Below, piece by piece: positions 45,493 to 54,824 of a stretch of 64,000 bases of DNA. Made by a program: the position numbers and the translations under genes. How positions within the stretch are numbered: the first letter of the stretch is position 1; every line of letters starts with the position of its first letter. This DNA comes from an uncultured Oscillospiraceae bacterium (GTDB lineage: Bacteria; Bacillota; Clostridia; Oscillospirales; Ruminococcaceae). The notes under the pieces are model-generated. The model was not told the origin of the DNA. It saw only the letters and a list, made by a program, of their open reading frames with translations, and ran no database searches. The stretch spans positions 24,651-88,650 of the forward strand of contig CASEAH010000011.1 in assembly GCA_949285935.1 (NCBI GenBank), in the 5' to 3' direction.

Positions 45493-46085
45493 CAGAGCCC
45501 CAGTGCGTTCAGCAGTTCCAGCACTGCCAAACGCAGCTCCGCCATGGAGTCGTTGTTGCGGATCACATAGTCGGCCCGGGACGTATAGAATTCGTCATCA
45601 TGCTGGCTGGTCATGCGGTTCATCGCCTCCTGAGGCGTCAGCCCGTCCCGCTGGATAATCCGCTGCAGGCGCCGGGTACTGTCGCTGATGACCGCCACCA
45701 CCTTGTCGCACAGGGCATTGGCCCCGCTTTCGTAAAGGGTGGGGGCGTCCAGGAAGATCGCCCGGGCCCCTTCGGTTCTGGCCCGCATAATGGCCATTTC
45801 CGTCTCTTCCACAATATAAGGAAAAATGATCCGGTTCAGGGTGCGCAGTTTTTCCCGGTCGGTAAAAACCACCTGAGCCAGCTTTTTCCGGTTCAGATTG
45901 CCGTCAGCGTCGATGATGAGGGGAGAAAACTCCACCGCCAGGTCCACCAGGCAGCGTTTTCCTTTCTTGACCACCTCCCGGGACACCTGGTCCGCGTCAA
46001 TCACCACAACGCCCCGCCACTCCCGCAGGATACCGGAAACCGAAGATTTTCCCGCTCCGGTGGGTCCGGTAAGTCCGATCACCAT
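45492..46085 (-). CDS. coaE: Dephospho-CoA kinase
   Basis: 197 residues. P-loop GLTGPTGAGKSSVSGIL, DADQVSREVV, and the lid region DSTRRLQRIIQRDGLTPQEA. It phosphorylates dephospho-CoA in the last step of CoA synthesis. GGAGGCAATAAGC precedes ATG 46085; a reading from 46127 would lie before that site. Overlaps the SLT gene by one base and follows the Sua5 gene by 38 nt. The citrate lyase locus at 57-64 kb uses dephospho-CoA, the same intermediate. Confidence 0.93.
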   Translation of the reverse strand: MVIGLTGPTGAGKSSVSGILREWRGVVVIDADQVSREVVKKGKRCLVDLAVEFSPLIIDADGNLNRKKLAQVVFTDREKLRTLNRIIFPYIVEETEMAIMRARTEGARAIFLDAPTLYESGANALCDKVVAVISDSTRRLQRIIQRDGLTPQEAMNRMTSQHDDEFYTSRADYVIRNNDSMAELRLAVLELLNALGL

Positions 46086-46123
46086 GCTTATTGCCTCCTG
46101 TCGTGTTTGATGGCTGCCCGATC

Positions 46124-47176
46124 TCACACATCGGTAATATGGAATCCGGCGGAACGGATGAGACGGTTATAGACCGCCAGACCCATTCCCGTGGGCTGTG
46201 GGGCATGGACAAGTACCCGCCGGGCTCCCAGGGCGTCCAGACGGCGCAGGTCGTCAAACAGCGCCTCCGTCTGGGCAGCATAGTCCTCCATACCGCCGTA
46301 GCAGAGCCGGGGGATCTCCTCCCCCAGCCTCTCCTGATCCTCGGTGAAGCACATGGCCCACAGTCCCGTTTCTTTGGCCGCCCGGTCCCGCACATAGGCG
46401 GTATAGGCAGCGGAATCCCCCCGCACCAGTTCCACATCGGCGCTGGGGGCATAATGCTTATATTTCAGGCCGGGAGAAAGGACCTTGCTTCCTTCCTCCA
46501 GCCGCTCCAAAACACCCTTGCCCAGTTCTACCCGGCCCAGGGCCTCCCGAAGCTGCTCCAGGGTCACCGCTCCGGGCCGCAGCAGGACCGGGACCTCCCC
46601 GCAGAGGGAGATCACCGTAGATTCCACTCCCACGGTGCAGCGGCCGCCGTCCACAATGGCGTCCACCCTTCCCCACAGGTCGTCCACACAATGGCGGGCG
46701 GTGGTGGGGCTGGGGTAACCCGACCGGTTGGCAGATGGCGCTGCCAACGGCACCGAAGCTTCAATAATCGCCCGGGCCACAGGGTGAGAGGGCATCCGCA
46801 CCGCCACGGTATCCAGCCCTCCGGAGGTTACCAGAGGGATCCGGTCCGCCTTGGGGCAGATAATGGTAAGCGGCCCCGGCCAGAAGCGCCGGGTCAGGAT
46901 CTCCAGTCCCCGGGGCCGTCGGGAGATCACCTGCTCCAGCTGCTCTTCATGGGCAATATGGACAATGAGTGGATTGTCGGCAGGGCGGCCCTTGGCCTCA
47001 AAAATAGCGGCTACCGCCTCTGCATTGGCCGCGTCGGCAGCCAGACCGTACACCGTTTCGGTGGGAATGGCCACCGTCCCGCCCTGGCGGAGGATCTCCC
47101 CCGCTCTGGCGATGGCCTCCGCCCCGCCGTCGGGTCCGGAGGCCTGCAAAAGAATGGTTTGCTTCTCTGTCATCAT
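46124..47176 (-). CDS. L-threonylcarbamoyladenylate synthase (Sua5/YwlC)
   Basis: 350 residues, so the long Sua5 form: a YrdC domain (GTVAIPTETVYGLAADA, FEAKGRPADNPLIVHI, PSANRSGYPSPT) and a C-terminal Sua5 domain following PGLKYKHYAPSA. It makes threonylcarbamoyl-AMP for the t6A modification of tRNAs reading ANN codons. In the operon between prfA and coaE. No anomalies. Confidence 0.94.
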   Translation of the reverse strand: MMTEKQTILLQASGPDGGAEAIARAGEILRQGGTVAIPTETVYGLAADAANAEAVAAIFEAKGRPADNPLIVHIAHEEQLEQVISRRPRGLEILTRRFWPGPLTIICPKADRIPLVTSGGLDTVAVRMPSHPVARAIIEASVPLAAPSANRSGYPSPTTARHCVDDLWGRVDAIVDGGRCTVGVESTVISLCGEVPVLLRPGAVTLEQLREALGRVELGKGVLERLEEGSKVLSPGLKYKHYAPSADVELVRGDSAAYTAYVRDRAAKETGLWAMCFTEDQERLGEEIPRLCYGGMEDYAAQTEALFDDLRRLDALGARRVLVHAPQPTGMGLAVYNRLIRSAGFHITDV

Positions 47177-47215
47177 TTATTCTCGCTCGATTCTCTTCTT
47201 GTGGGGGCGGCCCGG

Positions 47216-48295
47216 TCAAAGAGCGCCGCCCTGCGCTTTCAGCTTCTCCGCCTGGTCATAGGTAAGGAGCGCATCCAGCAGTTCATCCAGATCCCCGCTC
47301 AGGAAACTGTCCAGCTTGTACAGGGTCAGGCCGATCCGGTGGTCGCTGACCCGCCCCTGGGGATAATTATAGGTACGGATCCGTTCACTGCGGTCGCCGG
47401 TACCCACCTGGAGTTTCCGTTCATTGGCGATGCGGTCGGTCTGTTCCCGAAGCTTGGCCTCGTACAGCCGGGAACGAAGCACCCGCAGGGCCTTGTCCTT
47501 GTTTTTGAACTGGCTCCGCTCGTCCTGGCATTCCACCACCGTGCCGGTGGGGAGATGTGTGACCCGGATGGCCGAGCTGGTCTTATTGATATGCTGCCCG
47601 CCCGCTCCGCTGGAACGGAAAGTGTCGATTTTCAGATCCTTGGGATCCAGTTCAAATTCCACCTCTTCCGCCTCGGGAAGGACCGCCACGGTGACCGTAG
47701 AGGTATGGATGCGGCCCTGGGTCTCGGTCTCGGGGACCCGCTGGACCCGGTGGACGCCGCTTTCAAACTTGAGCCGGGAGTACGCCCCCTCGCCGTCAAT
47801 GGAAAAGCTGATTTCCTTGACGCCTCCCAGTTCCGTCTCATTCAGATTCATGATCTCGGTTTTCCAGCCCCGTTTTTCGGCGTACATGGTGTACATCCGG
47901 GTAAGGACGGCGGCGAAAAGCGCCGCTTCCTCGCCTCCCGCTCCCGCCCGGATCTCCATAATAACACTGCGGTCGTCGTTGGGGTCCCGGGGCAGCAGCA
48001 GGATCGTCAGTTCCCGCTGGCAGGTCTCCACCTTTTCCCGGGACTCCTTCAGCTGTTCCTCGGCTATTTCCCGCAGCTCCCGGTCCAGTCCCGCTTCCTC
48101 CAGCAATTCCCTGGCTTCCCGAAAAGCCGCGTCCGCTGCCTGGTATTCCCTGTGCTTTTCCACAATGGGGGTCAGATTCTTATATTCCCGCATCAGGTCC
48201 CGGTACCGGGCATTATCCCCGATGACGGAAGGGTCGGTAAGGAGATTGCTTACCTCTTCATATCGGTTGGCGATCCCCTGCAGCTGTTCCAGCAT
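47216..48295 (-). CDS. prfA: Peptide chain release factor 1
   Basis: 359 residues. RF1 features: the GGQ motif in [20 protein letters not shown], and the stop-codon reading segment [16 protein letters not shown] carrying the PxT-type element (PETE here). It recognises UAA and UAG and releases the finished chain. The usual partner methyltransferase prmC is not adjacent. Transcribed after DUF951 with a 119-nt gap. Confidence 0.96.
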   Translation of the reverse strand: MLEQLQGIANRYEEVSNLLTDPSVIGDNARYRDLMREYKNLTPIVEKHREYQAADAAFREARELLEEAGLDRELREIAEEQLKESREKVETCQRELTILLLPRDPNDDRSVIMEIRAGAGGEEAALFAAVLTRMYTMYAEKRGWKTEIMNLNETELGGVKEISFSIDGEGAYSRLKFESGVHRVQRVPETETQGRIHTSTVTVAVLPEAEEVEFELDPKDLKIDTFRSSGAGGQHINKTSSAIRVTHLPTGTVVECQDERSQFKNKDKALRVLRSRLYEAKLREQTDRIANERKLQVGTGDRSERIRTYNYPQGRVSDHRIGLTLYKLDSFLSGDLDELLDALLTYDQAEKLKAQGGAL

Positions 48296-48414
48296 AAAAA
48301 GTCCTCCTTGGCTTGCAGTATTCAGGAAGGGCGCGCTTCACCCCGTCCGCCGGACAGCACCTGTTTCCCGGTGCGTCCCTCGTGGGGCTGCCTTGTGTTT
48401 CCGGACCCCTCTCC

Positions 48415-48603
48415 CTACAAGCCGTCTTCCCGGATGACCTTTTTGATGTTCCGTTCCACCTTGAGGCGGGGCGCCATGATCAGATGTCCGCATTTGCGGC
48501 ATTTGATTTTAAAATCCATCCCCACCCGGGTTACCTCAAAAAGGTTGCAGCCGCAGGGGTGCTGTTTCTTCATTTCCAATATATCTCCCACCCGGACGTC
48601 CAT
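48415..48603 (-). CDS. DUF951 domain protein
   Basis: 62 residues: MDVRVGDILEMKKQHPCG, then EVTRVGMDFKIKCRKCGHLI and an arginine-rich end. CxxC and HPCG residues suggest a small zinc ribbon. This is a widespread Firmicutes protein of unknown function, often near DNA replication or translation genes. GAAAGGAGG precedes ATG 48603; a longer reading from 48636 includes the ribosome-binding site. First gene of the prfA operon. Confidence 0.9.
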   Translation of the reverse strand: MDVRVGDILEMKKQHPCGCNLFEVTRVGMDFKIKCRKCGHLIMAPRLKVERNIKKVIREDGL

Positions 48604-48653
48604 TCCGGCCGCCTCCTTTCCCGTTGGATCCGCCATTTTTGTTCGTGCCCATT

Positions 48654-48683
48654 ATTGTACCAGATTTTATGGAGAATTTCCAA
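48654..48683 (-). promoter_or_regulatory. Promoter of the DUF951-prfA operon
   Basis: Minus strand: TTGGAA (48683-48678), 18-bp spacer, TACAAT (48659-48654). Confidence 0.65.
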
Positions 48684-48742
48684 CCTTTCCTCGGAAAAAA
48701 TAGGAGAGAAGCCGCGGCATCTGCGGCGGAAAGGAGAAAAAC

Positions 48743-49045
48743 ATGGCAGAAATCAGCATTACCGCTGTATTCAGCGATCCAAACGCCGCCAGCTGGGCGG
48801 CAGAAACCCTGGCCATCGCCCACGGAGGAGGGGCGGCATCTCCCGTCAGTGTCCGCAGCGGCGGAGACCTTGCCGGCAGCGCCGGGCTTTCGTGTCTGAT
48901 GCGGGCAGGGACTTCCTGCGGCCCTGTTCAGGACCGCTCCGGAAGAAATGTCCTGCATGTGCGGTGCTCTCCGGAGGCAGAAAACCGGATGGTGGGCGAG
49001 CTGGCCGCCCTGGGAGCAGAAAAAATCCAGGTGGAGGGCCGATGA
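48743..49045 (+). CDS. Small protein of unknown function
   Basis: 100 residues, no membrane segment: ISITAVFSDPNAASWAAETL, then a glycine- and serine-rich middle, and RMVGELAALGAEKIQVEGR. The two halves resemble a beta-alpha-beta layout with a helix (AASWAAETL) after the first strand, vaguely like small stress proteins, but I cannot assign a family. GGAAAGGAG is 7 nt before the start, which supports it as a real gene. The next gene begins 131 nt downstream after a GC-rich stretch without features. Confidence 0.65.
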   Translation: MAEISITAVFSDPNAASWAAETLAIAHGGGAASPVSVRSGGDLAGSAGLSCLMRAGTSCGPVQDRSGRNVLHVRCSPEAENRMVGELAALGAEKIQVEGR

Positions 49046-49176
49046 GGCACGCATAACTTCCGGGGCCGTCCGAATATATATCAGACAGTGAGTGAGAGGC
49101 CCCGCCCTCCCTCGCCAGTACGGAGCGCCGAGCCTGCACGAAGCGGCAGGGCCCGGCCAAAAGGGAGGCTTTGGAA

Positions 49177-50112
49177 ATGTCTGATTATCTGCCTGAGGGC
49201 AGTCTTATGGGGACTCCGGAAAACGACGCCTGTCTGCGGTCTGCCGCCGCTCTCCAGGAAGCCATGGAAAGCGGCCGTATCCTGGAGGCCCGGGCGGTAC
49301 TTTGCGATTATGCCCACAACCTGGTGGTGGATCTGGGTTTCACCCGGGGGCTGATCCCCCGTGTGGAGGGCGCACTGGGGATCGGAGACGGCTCCACCCG
49401 GGATATCGCCCTCATTTCACGGGTCAATAAACCGGTATGCTTTGTGGTCAGCGAACTGCGGCGGCAGGGGGATGAGTTTCTGCCCATTCTCAGCCGGCGG
49501 GCGGCCCAGGAGCGGTGCCAACGGGAATATCTGGACCGGCTGGTCCCGGGGGATATCATTCCCGGCCGGGTGACCCATCTGGAAAGCTTCGGATGCTTTG
49601 TGGATGTAGGCTGCGGCCTCCCTTCCCTCATTCCCATCGACCAGATCTCCGTTTCCCGTATTTCTCACCCCCGGGACCGCTTTCGGGTGGGGGACTCCAT
49701 CTTCGCTGTGGTCAAAAGCCGGGAAGGTGGCCGTATCTGTCTCAGCCATCGGGAACTGCTGGGCACCTGGCAGGAAAATGCCGACCTGTTCCTTCCGGGG
49801 GAGACAGTGGGCGGCGTGGTGCGGTCGGTAGAGGATTACGGTATTTTTGTGGAACTGACTCCCAATCTGGCGGGCCTGGCGGAGCCCTGTCCCGGTGTGG
49901 CGCCGGGACAGCAGGCCTGCGTATATATCAAAAACATTATTCCGGAAAAAATGAAGGTCAAACTCATCATTGTGGACGCCTTTGACGCCTCCTATCCCGC
50001 GGAAGAGATGCGGTACTTCCTTACCCAGGGGCATCTGGACCGCTGGCGCTACTCGCCGGAAGGCGTGCCCAAAGTGGTGGAAACCGTTTTTACCCCTTCC
50101 TCCGCTACATAA
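49177..50112 (+). CDS. S1 RNA-binding domain protein
   Basis: 311 residues. After an N-terminal region (ARAVLCDYAHNLVVDLGFTR-like strand pattern, itself S1-like) there is an S1 domain with PGDIIPGRVTHLESFGCFVD and ISHPRDRFRVGDSI, then a second with VGGVVRSVEDYGIFVELTPN. This is similar to the short S1 proteins of Clostridia, which likely bind RNA or the ribosome. ATG 49177 lies 8 nt after GGGAGG; a TTG at 49171 is too near. The gene ends in a terminator at 50145. Confidence 0.88.
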   Translation: MSDYLPEGSLMGTPENDACLRSAAALQEAMESGRILEARAVLCDYAHNLVVDLGFTRGLIPRVEGALGIGDGSTRDIALISRVNKPVCFVVSELRRQGDEFLPILSRRAAQERCQREYLDRLVPGDIIPGRVTHLESFGCFVDVGCGLPSLIPIDQISVSRISHPRDRFRVGDSIFAVVKSREGGRICLSHRELLGTWQENADLFLPGETVGGVVRSVEDYGIFVELTPNLAGLAEPCPGVAPGQQACVYIKNIIPEKMKVKLIIVDAFDASYPAEEMRYFLTQGHLDRWRYSPEGVPKVVETVFTPSSAT

Positions 50113-50144
50113 TCCCGGCTTCCCCATTTTCCGGTCTGGCCTGT

Positions 50145-50198
50145 TGCCGCCCTCTGCCATTTTCCATGGCCGGGGGCGGCTTATTGCTGTCGTTTTTT
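50145..50198 (+). terminator. Terminator of the S1-domain gene
   Basis: GCCGCCC (from 50146) with GGGGCGGC (to 50180) and inner GCCAT/ATGGC, then TTATTGCTGTCGTTTTTT. Bases 50199-50575 show only a weak TATGAT and no gene. Confidence 0.6.
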
Positions 50199-50575
50199 CC
50201 CGCCCCGGCTTTTCAAAAGCTGATTTCCTCATGGATCTCTTTCTCCCCAAAGTGTAATGCACAATTCAGCCAAAAAGAGGGCAGGCTCTCCCGCATGTGC
50301 ATCGTAAAATAAAAACGCCTGCTTCCCCACCGGATGCTCCGGGGCGGACAGGCCGTGTATCTCTTTCAAAATTTCCCTTCCCCATTTTTTCCGTTTTCAC
50401 AGGTCTCCGGCACGCAATTGGGGTATAGGGGAAACCCGGGAGACGTTTCCTAAAAATAAAAAAGGCTTTTCTCTTTCCAAAACCATCCGGGTCTGCTATG
50501 ATGAAGGAGCAAAGCCCGCCTCCCTTTCGGAAGCGTGGATGGCCCACTATTTTAAGCAAAGGAGTCCTGACATCC

Positions 50576-52360
50576 ATGACAGCAAATGAAAAGCTGGCCC
50601 TTCTCCGGGGCAAAATGAAGGAAAACGGCATCCAGGCTTATTACATTCCCTCTTCCGATCCTCATATGAGTGAATACCTGCCCGACCATTGGCGCATCCG
50701 GGCATGGCTTTCCGGCTTCAGCGGTTCCGCCGGGGTCATGGTCGTGACCGAAACGGAAAGCGCCCTGTGGACCGACGGCCGCTATTTTATCCAGGCTGCC
50801 CGGCAGATCCAGGGCAGCGAGATCGTTTTGCAGCGGATGAACGTCCCGGGGGTACCTACTGTGGCGGAATATCTTTCCTCCCGGCTGGGCAAGGGGGACA
50901 CTCTTGGACTGGACGGAATGATCACTCCCGCCGCCTTTGTCCGGGAACTGGAAACAGCCTTTGCAGGCAAGGACGTCTCCATCCGCAGTCTGGACCTCAT
51001 CTCCCCCATCTGGTCGGATCGCCCCTGCCGCCCCGCCACCCAGGCCTTTGTGCATCCGGTGGAGTATACCGGTCTGTCCGCCGCCGAAAAAATCTCCGCC
51101 CTCCGGCAGAAGCTTACTCAGGCCGGGGCCGATTCCATCCTTCTGGCCCGTCTGGACAGCATTGTTTGGCTGCTGAACGTCCGGGCTTCTGACATCTCTT
51201 ATACCCCGGCCCTTCTTTCCTTCTGTCTGGTGACCCCGGACAGCGCCGTACTCTACACAGACGCAGGCCGTCTGCCTCAGGAAGTCCGGGACCACCTGGC
51301 CGGCAACGGAGTTTCCGTCGCTTCCTACGACGCCATTCCCGGAGATGTGGACATGCTGGACCGTCCCGTGACCATGCTCTGCTCCGGCGAGGATCTTCCC
51401 TGGAGCCTGCTGGCCGCTATTGAAAAGAACCCCCATATCACCGTACGGGAGGGCCGGGATCCGGTGCAGGCCATGAAAGCCTGCAAAAACGATACCGAGA
51501 TTTCCTGCCTGCGCAACGCACATATTAAAGAGGGCGTCGCCATGGTCCGGATGGAGATGGAACTGGAGCGTCGTCTGGCAGCCGGAGAGCGGCTCACCGA
51601 ATGCGATGTTCATGACATCCTCAACCGTTTCCGTCAGCCCCTGCCCCTCTTCCTGGGGGAGAGCTTTTCCTGCATCTGCGCCTATGGCCCCAACGCTGCC
51701 ATGATGCACTACTCCCCCACCCCCGACCACTGCGCCGTGGTGGAGCCCAGAGGCCTGCTGCTGCTGGACACCGGTTCCCAGTTCCTGGACGGCACCACCG
51801 ACACCACCCGCACCTACCAGGTGGGGCCCCTCACCGATGAGGAGCGCCGGTTTTATACCTATGTCCTCAAGGCACACATCAGCCTGGCGCGGGGAGTATT
51901 TATGAAAGGCTGCTCGGGCGCCAATCTGGACGTCCTCTCCCGGGTACAGGTGTGGCAGTACGGCATCGATTACCGCTGCGGCACCGGCCATGGTGTGGGA
52001 TACCTGGGAGGCGTCCATGAGGGCCCCCACAGCATGCGCCTGACCAACTCTGTTCCTCTGGAACCGGGCATGATCGTCACCGACGAGCCGGGCATTTACG
52101 AAGAGGGGCGGGTGGGCATCCGTATTGAAAATGAACTGGTAGTAGTCCCCGCCATGGAAACCGAATACGGTCAGTTCTACCGGTTTGAAGCCGTTACCCG
52201 CTGCCCCATCGACACCCGCCCGGTGATCCGGGAGCTGCTGACCTATGAAGAAGTGGAGTGGCTGGACCGTTTCCATGAAACGGTATGCCAGGATCTGAAG
52301 GATTATCTGGAGCCCGAGGAGCAAGCCTGGCTGCGGGAAAAGACCCGTCCTCTGGCTTAA
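50576..52360 (+). CDS. M24B aminopeptidase P-type peptidase
   Basis: 594 residues. Two creatinase-like N-terminal domains (PHMSEYLPDHWRIRAWLSGF, ALWTDGRYFIQAARQI) precede the pita-bread metalloprotease: LLDTGSQFLDGTTDTTRTY (two Asp ligands), GTGHGVGYLGGVHEGPH (His), EPGIYEEG (Glu) and RIENELVVV (Glu). It cleaves Xaa-Pro bonds at the N-terminus of peptides. AAAGGAG is 11 nt upstream of ATG 50576. Length fits the three-domain form. Ends with a terminator at 52404. Confidence 0.93.
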   Translation: MTANEKLALLRGKMKENGIQAYYIPSSDPHMSEYLPDHWRIRAWLSGFSGSAGVMVVTETESALWTDGRYFIQAARQIQGSEIVLQRMNVPGVPTVAEYLSSRLGKGDTLGLDGMITPAAFVRELETAFAGKDVSIRSLDLISPIWSDRPCRPATQAFVHPVEYTGLSAAEKISALRQKLTQAGADSILLARLDSIVWLLNVRASDISYTPALLSFCLVTPDSAVLYTDAGRLPQEVRDHLAGNGVSVASYDAIPGDVDMLDRPVTMLCSGEDLPWSLLAAIEKNPHITVREGRDPVQAMKACKNDTEISCLRNAHIKEGVAMVRMEMELERRLAAGERLTECDVHDILNRFRQPLPLFLGESFSCICAYGPNAAMMHYSPTPDHCAVVEPRGLLLLDTGSQFLDGTTDTTRTYQVGPLTDEERRFYTYVLKAHISLARGVFMKGCSGANLDVLSRVQVWQYGIDYRCGTGHGVGYLGGVHEGPHSMRLTNSVPLEPGMIVTDEPGIYEEGRVGIRIENELVVVPAMETEYGQFYRFEAVTRCPIDTRPVIRELLTYEEVEWLDRFHETVCQDLKDYLEPEEQAWLREKTRPLA

Positions 52361-52403
52361 GCCCTCTTCCCTGCTTCCTGCCTTTACAGCCGCAACAAAT
52401 TTA

Positions 52404-52441
52404 CTGCCCGTCTCCGTCATTCTCCGGAGGCGGGCAGTTTT
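52404..52441 (+). terminator. Terminator of the Xaa-Pro peptidase gene
   Basis: CTGCCCGTCTCCG (52404-52416) pairs with CGGAGGCGGGCAG (52425-52437), followed by TTTTG. Confidence 0.75.
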
Positions 52442-52454
52442 GTTTATCAATGGA

Positions 52455-53080
52455 AACCACCGGCTGTTCCGGTGGAGGCATCCTGTAAAAAAGCTTCCGC
52501 TTCAAATATCGAGGGAAGCAAGCTATGAGGAGCAAATTACCGCTCATGAAAAACTTCCGTGGAACGGCGACTGCCCGTTTACGGACTGCGGGGCAAAGGA
52601 TGCAAGGAAAGTAACGTTCAGTGCGTCTTGAGACGTGTACCGGTCATATGCCCTTTCAGGGCTGGTGCAAATCACCAGTTCAACTGGTGGTTTTGATTGA
52701 GCAAGGCAACCAGCGAAGCCGCCCTGCCAAAATGCTTTGGCTTCAGGGGGCGGGCGAAGCAAGCTGCTCATGGCAAACTGGCGGCAATGAAAATCTTTTG
52801 AAAAACCAGCCACTGCCTGTCTGCAGGCCGCAGGGCAAGTAACGCGGGCAAAACGCCTACCGATAACCGTTCCTTATCCATTTAGGGCACCGCTTAGCCA
52901 GTGGTTATGACCATCAGCCCCGGCAATACAATCCCGCCAGGGTGTGGAACAAAACGCTGCCTTCCGGTGCGGAGCAGACAAAAGATCCAAAATAGCTGTC
53001 GCAAAATAGCCGCATCAAAAAACGATGCACAAAATCGGGCTCAAAAGAAGCAAAATCACTTCTTTTGAGCCCATTTTTAA
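52455..53080 (+). ncRNA. Candidate large structured RNA (duplicated hairpin-rich region)
   Basis: No gene fits these roughly 600 bases, yet strong local hairpins follow one another: CCACCGG/CCGGTGG (52457-52475), GCTTCC/GGAAGC (52493-52519), ATGAG/CTCAT (52525-52547), CGTCT/AGACG (52624-52635), GCCC/GGGC (about 52650-52662), CACCAG/CTGGTG (52673-52689). The motif GAAGCAAGCT occurs at 52515-52524 and 52756-52765, and each is followed by related text (ATGAAAA-CTT, CACTGCC-GT, GGGCAA-GTAACG), so the region looks like two diverged copies about 241 nt apart. A terminator on the plus strand closes it at 53037-53080. No promoter is evident. I cannot name the family. Confidence 0.5.
53037..53080. terminator. 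Terminator between candidate RNA and rarA
   Basis: GGGCTCAAAAGAAG (53037-53050) pairs perfectly with CTTCTTTTGAGCCC (53059-53072), then ATTTTTAATTT on the plus strand; on the minus strand the stem is followed by GATTTTGTG. It can serve rarA and the region upstream. Confidence 0.8.
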
Positions 53081-53147
53081 TTTGGGGTTTCTATTTTTAT
53101 TCAGAATGCGATTGCTTTTTTATTTTGCAACAATCCCGGCGGCAACT

Positions 53148-54458
53148 TTACGGTTGAGAGCGAGCCGCGCCTTTGGCAGCGGGCGCTGGGGATTCTTCTG
53201 TCTGTCCCCGCTGGCGGCGGCGGTATTCCTGGGCCGCCTGTTCGGTCTTATTGTCTCCAAAGTGGTAATACACCCGGTCTTTGAGGGCATCCGGCAGATA
53301 CTGCTGTTCCACCCAGTGTCCGGGAAAGTCATGGGGATATCGGTAAAACTGGCCCTTGACCTTGGCGTCCGCTCCGTCATAATGCTTATTCTGAAGCTGT
53401 CGGGGGATATCTCCCGTCCGCCCCGCCTGGACGTCCGCCATGGCTTCATGAATGGCCAAATAGGCGCTGTTGGACTTGGGGGCGGTAGCCAGCAGCACCG
53501 CTGCCTCAGCCAGTGGGATCCGGGCCTCGGGCAAGCCCAGCTGAAGGGCGCTGTCTACGCAGGCCTTGGTAATCACCACTGCCATGGGCCAGGCCAGGCC
53601 TACATCCTCGCTGGCGATCACCAGCAGACGCCGGCAGGGAGAAAGCAGATCCCCTGCTTCCAAAAGCCGGGCCAGGTAGTGGAGGGCGGCATTTTCATCC
53701 GAACCACGGATGGATTTTTGCAGGGCGGAGAGAAGGTCGTAATGCTGGTCGCCGTCCTTATCGTACCGCATGGCGCTGCGCTGCCCCAAAGCCAGGGCGT
53801 CGTCCATGGTCAGGCGGCGCACCCCCTCCTGGGGCACCGCGCCCAGGTAAGCCAGTTCCAGAGCGTTGATGCTTTTGCGCACATCCCCTCCGCAGGCATA
53901 GGACAGATGCTCCAGGACGCCTTCCTCTATTTCCACCGGGCCATCCTCCCGCAGCACGTCCACCACCCGTTTCAACCCCCGCAGGACCTCCTGCGGAGAA
54001 ACGGATTTAAACTCAAAAACGGTACTGCGGCTCAGGATGGCGTTATAGATATAGAAATACGGGTTTTCGGTAGTGGAGGCGATAAGGGTAATGGATCCGT
54101 TCTCGATAAATTCCAGCAGGGTCTGCTGCTGTTTTTTATTCAGATACTGGATCTCATCCAGATACAGCACCACGCCCCCCACTCCGGCAAAGCTGTCCAG
54201 ATCGTTGATCAGAGCTTTGATGTCCCCGGTGGAGGCTGTGGTACCGTTGAGTTTGTAGAGGGTCTTCCCGGCGGCGCCAGCGATGATTCGGGCAGCGGTA
54301 GTTTTTCCCACTCCCGACGGCCCGTAAAAAATCATATTGGGAATGGTGCTCCCCCGGGCAATGCGGCGGAGGATCCCCCCAGGGCCCAGAAGATGCTCCT
54401 GCCCTACCATATCGTCCAGGGTTTTAGGCCTGATCCGTTCTGCCAAAGGCGTAGACAT
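53148..54458 (-). CDS. rarA: Replication-associated recombination protein A (RarA/MgsA)
   Basis: 436 residues. AAA+ ATPase: DDMVGQEHLLGPGGILRRI, Walker A YGPSGVGKTTAARII, Walker B VVLYLDEIQYLN, sensor region ASTTENPYF, arginine finger in LSRSTVFEF, and the C-terminal MgsA_C domain with KHYDGADAKVKGQFYRYP. It acts at stalled replication forks. A Q-rich tail (RRRQRGQTEESPAP) ends the protein. Bases 54459-54824 show two stems (GAGCGGCCC 54630-54662, ACCGGCCGCC 54748-54781) but no gene. Confidence 0.94.
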   Translation of the reverse strand: MSTPLAERIRPKTLDDMVGQEHLLGPGGILRRIARGSTIPNMIFYGPSGVGKTTAARIIAGAAGKTLYKLNGTTASTGDIKALINDLDSFAGVGGVVLYLDEIQYLNKKQQQTLLEFIENGSITLIASTTENPYFYIYNAILSRSTVFEFKSVSPQEVLRGLKRVVDVLREDGPVEIEEGVLEHLSYACGGDVRKSINALELAYLGAVPQEGVRRLTMDDALALGQRSAMRYDKDGDQHYDLLSALQKSIRGSDENAALHYLARLLEAGDLLSPCRRLLVIASEDVGLAWPMAVVITKACVDSALQLGLPEARIPLAEAAVLLATAPKSNSAYLAIHEAMADVQAGRTGDIPRQLQNKHYDGADAKVKGQFYRYPHDFPGHWVEQQYLPDALKDRVYYHFGDNKTEQAAQEYRRRQRGQTEESPAPAAKGAARSQP

Positions 54459-54746
54459 ATGATCTTCCTCTCTTCTTTGAACCGGGATATGCAGTTATAA
54501 GAATTTTTCGCACCGCCGTTGGTCCCGGATTTTATCTCCGAAAGCCTTTCCCGGGCACGGTACTCATCCGTGCCTTTTCGCTTCTTCCCGTGCCGGTCGG
54601 CAAATAGCTGTATCCCGCCCGAGTGCGGTGAGCGGCCCACTGTATACACAGGAGGGCCGCTCAGCCTTCCCGTGCAGGTCCACACCTGTTTAGGGCATGC
54701 TTTTCCCGCCAAATATTTTCTTATACCGGGCAGGGCGCACAGCCGA

Positions 54747-54782
54747 AACCGGCCGCCGTTCTGTTGGGAATGGCGGCCGGTT
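54747..54782 (-). terminator. Probable terminator of the glyA transcript
   Basis: AACCGGCCGCC (54747-54757) pairs with GGCGGCCGGTT (54772-54782). On the minus strand it lies 42 nt past the glyA stop; the T run (TTTC) is weak. Confidence 0.45.
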
Positions 54783-54824
54783 CCATTTTGAAAAGCGCCG
54801 GAAGTCTGACCCGGAGAATTTGGA

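Noticed and set aside
46091-48703. Open frame of about 870 codons opposite prfA, Sua5 and coaE
   Set aside because: It spans several real genes on the other strand and shows no domain.
52455-53080. RNase P RNA or tmRNA
   Set aside because: The conserved core words of either RNA (GAGGAAAGTC, ACAGAA; or the tRNA-like ends and tag frame) are missing.
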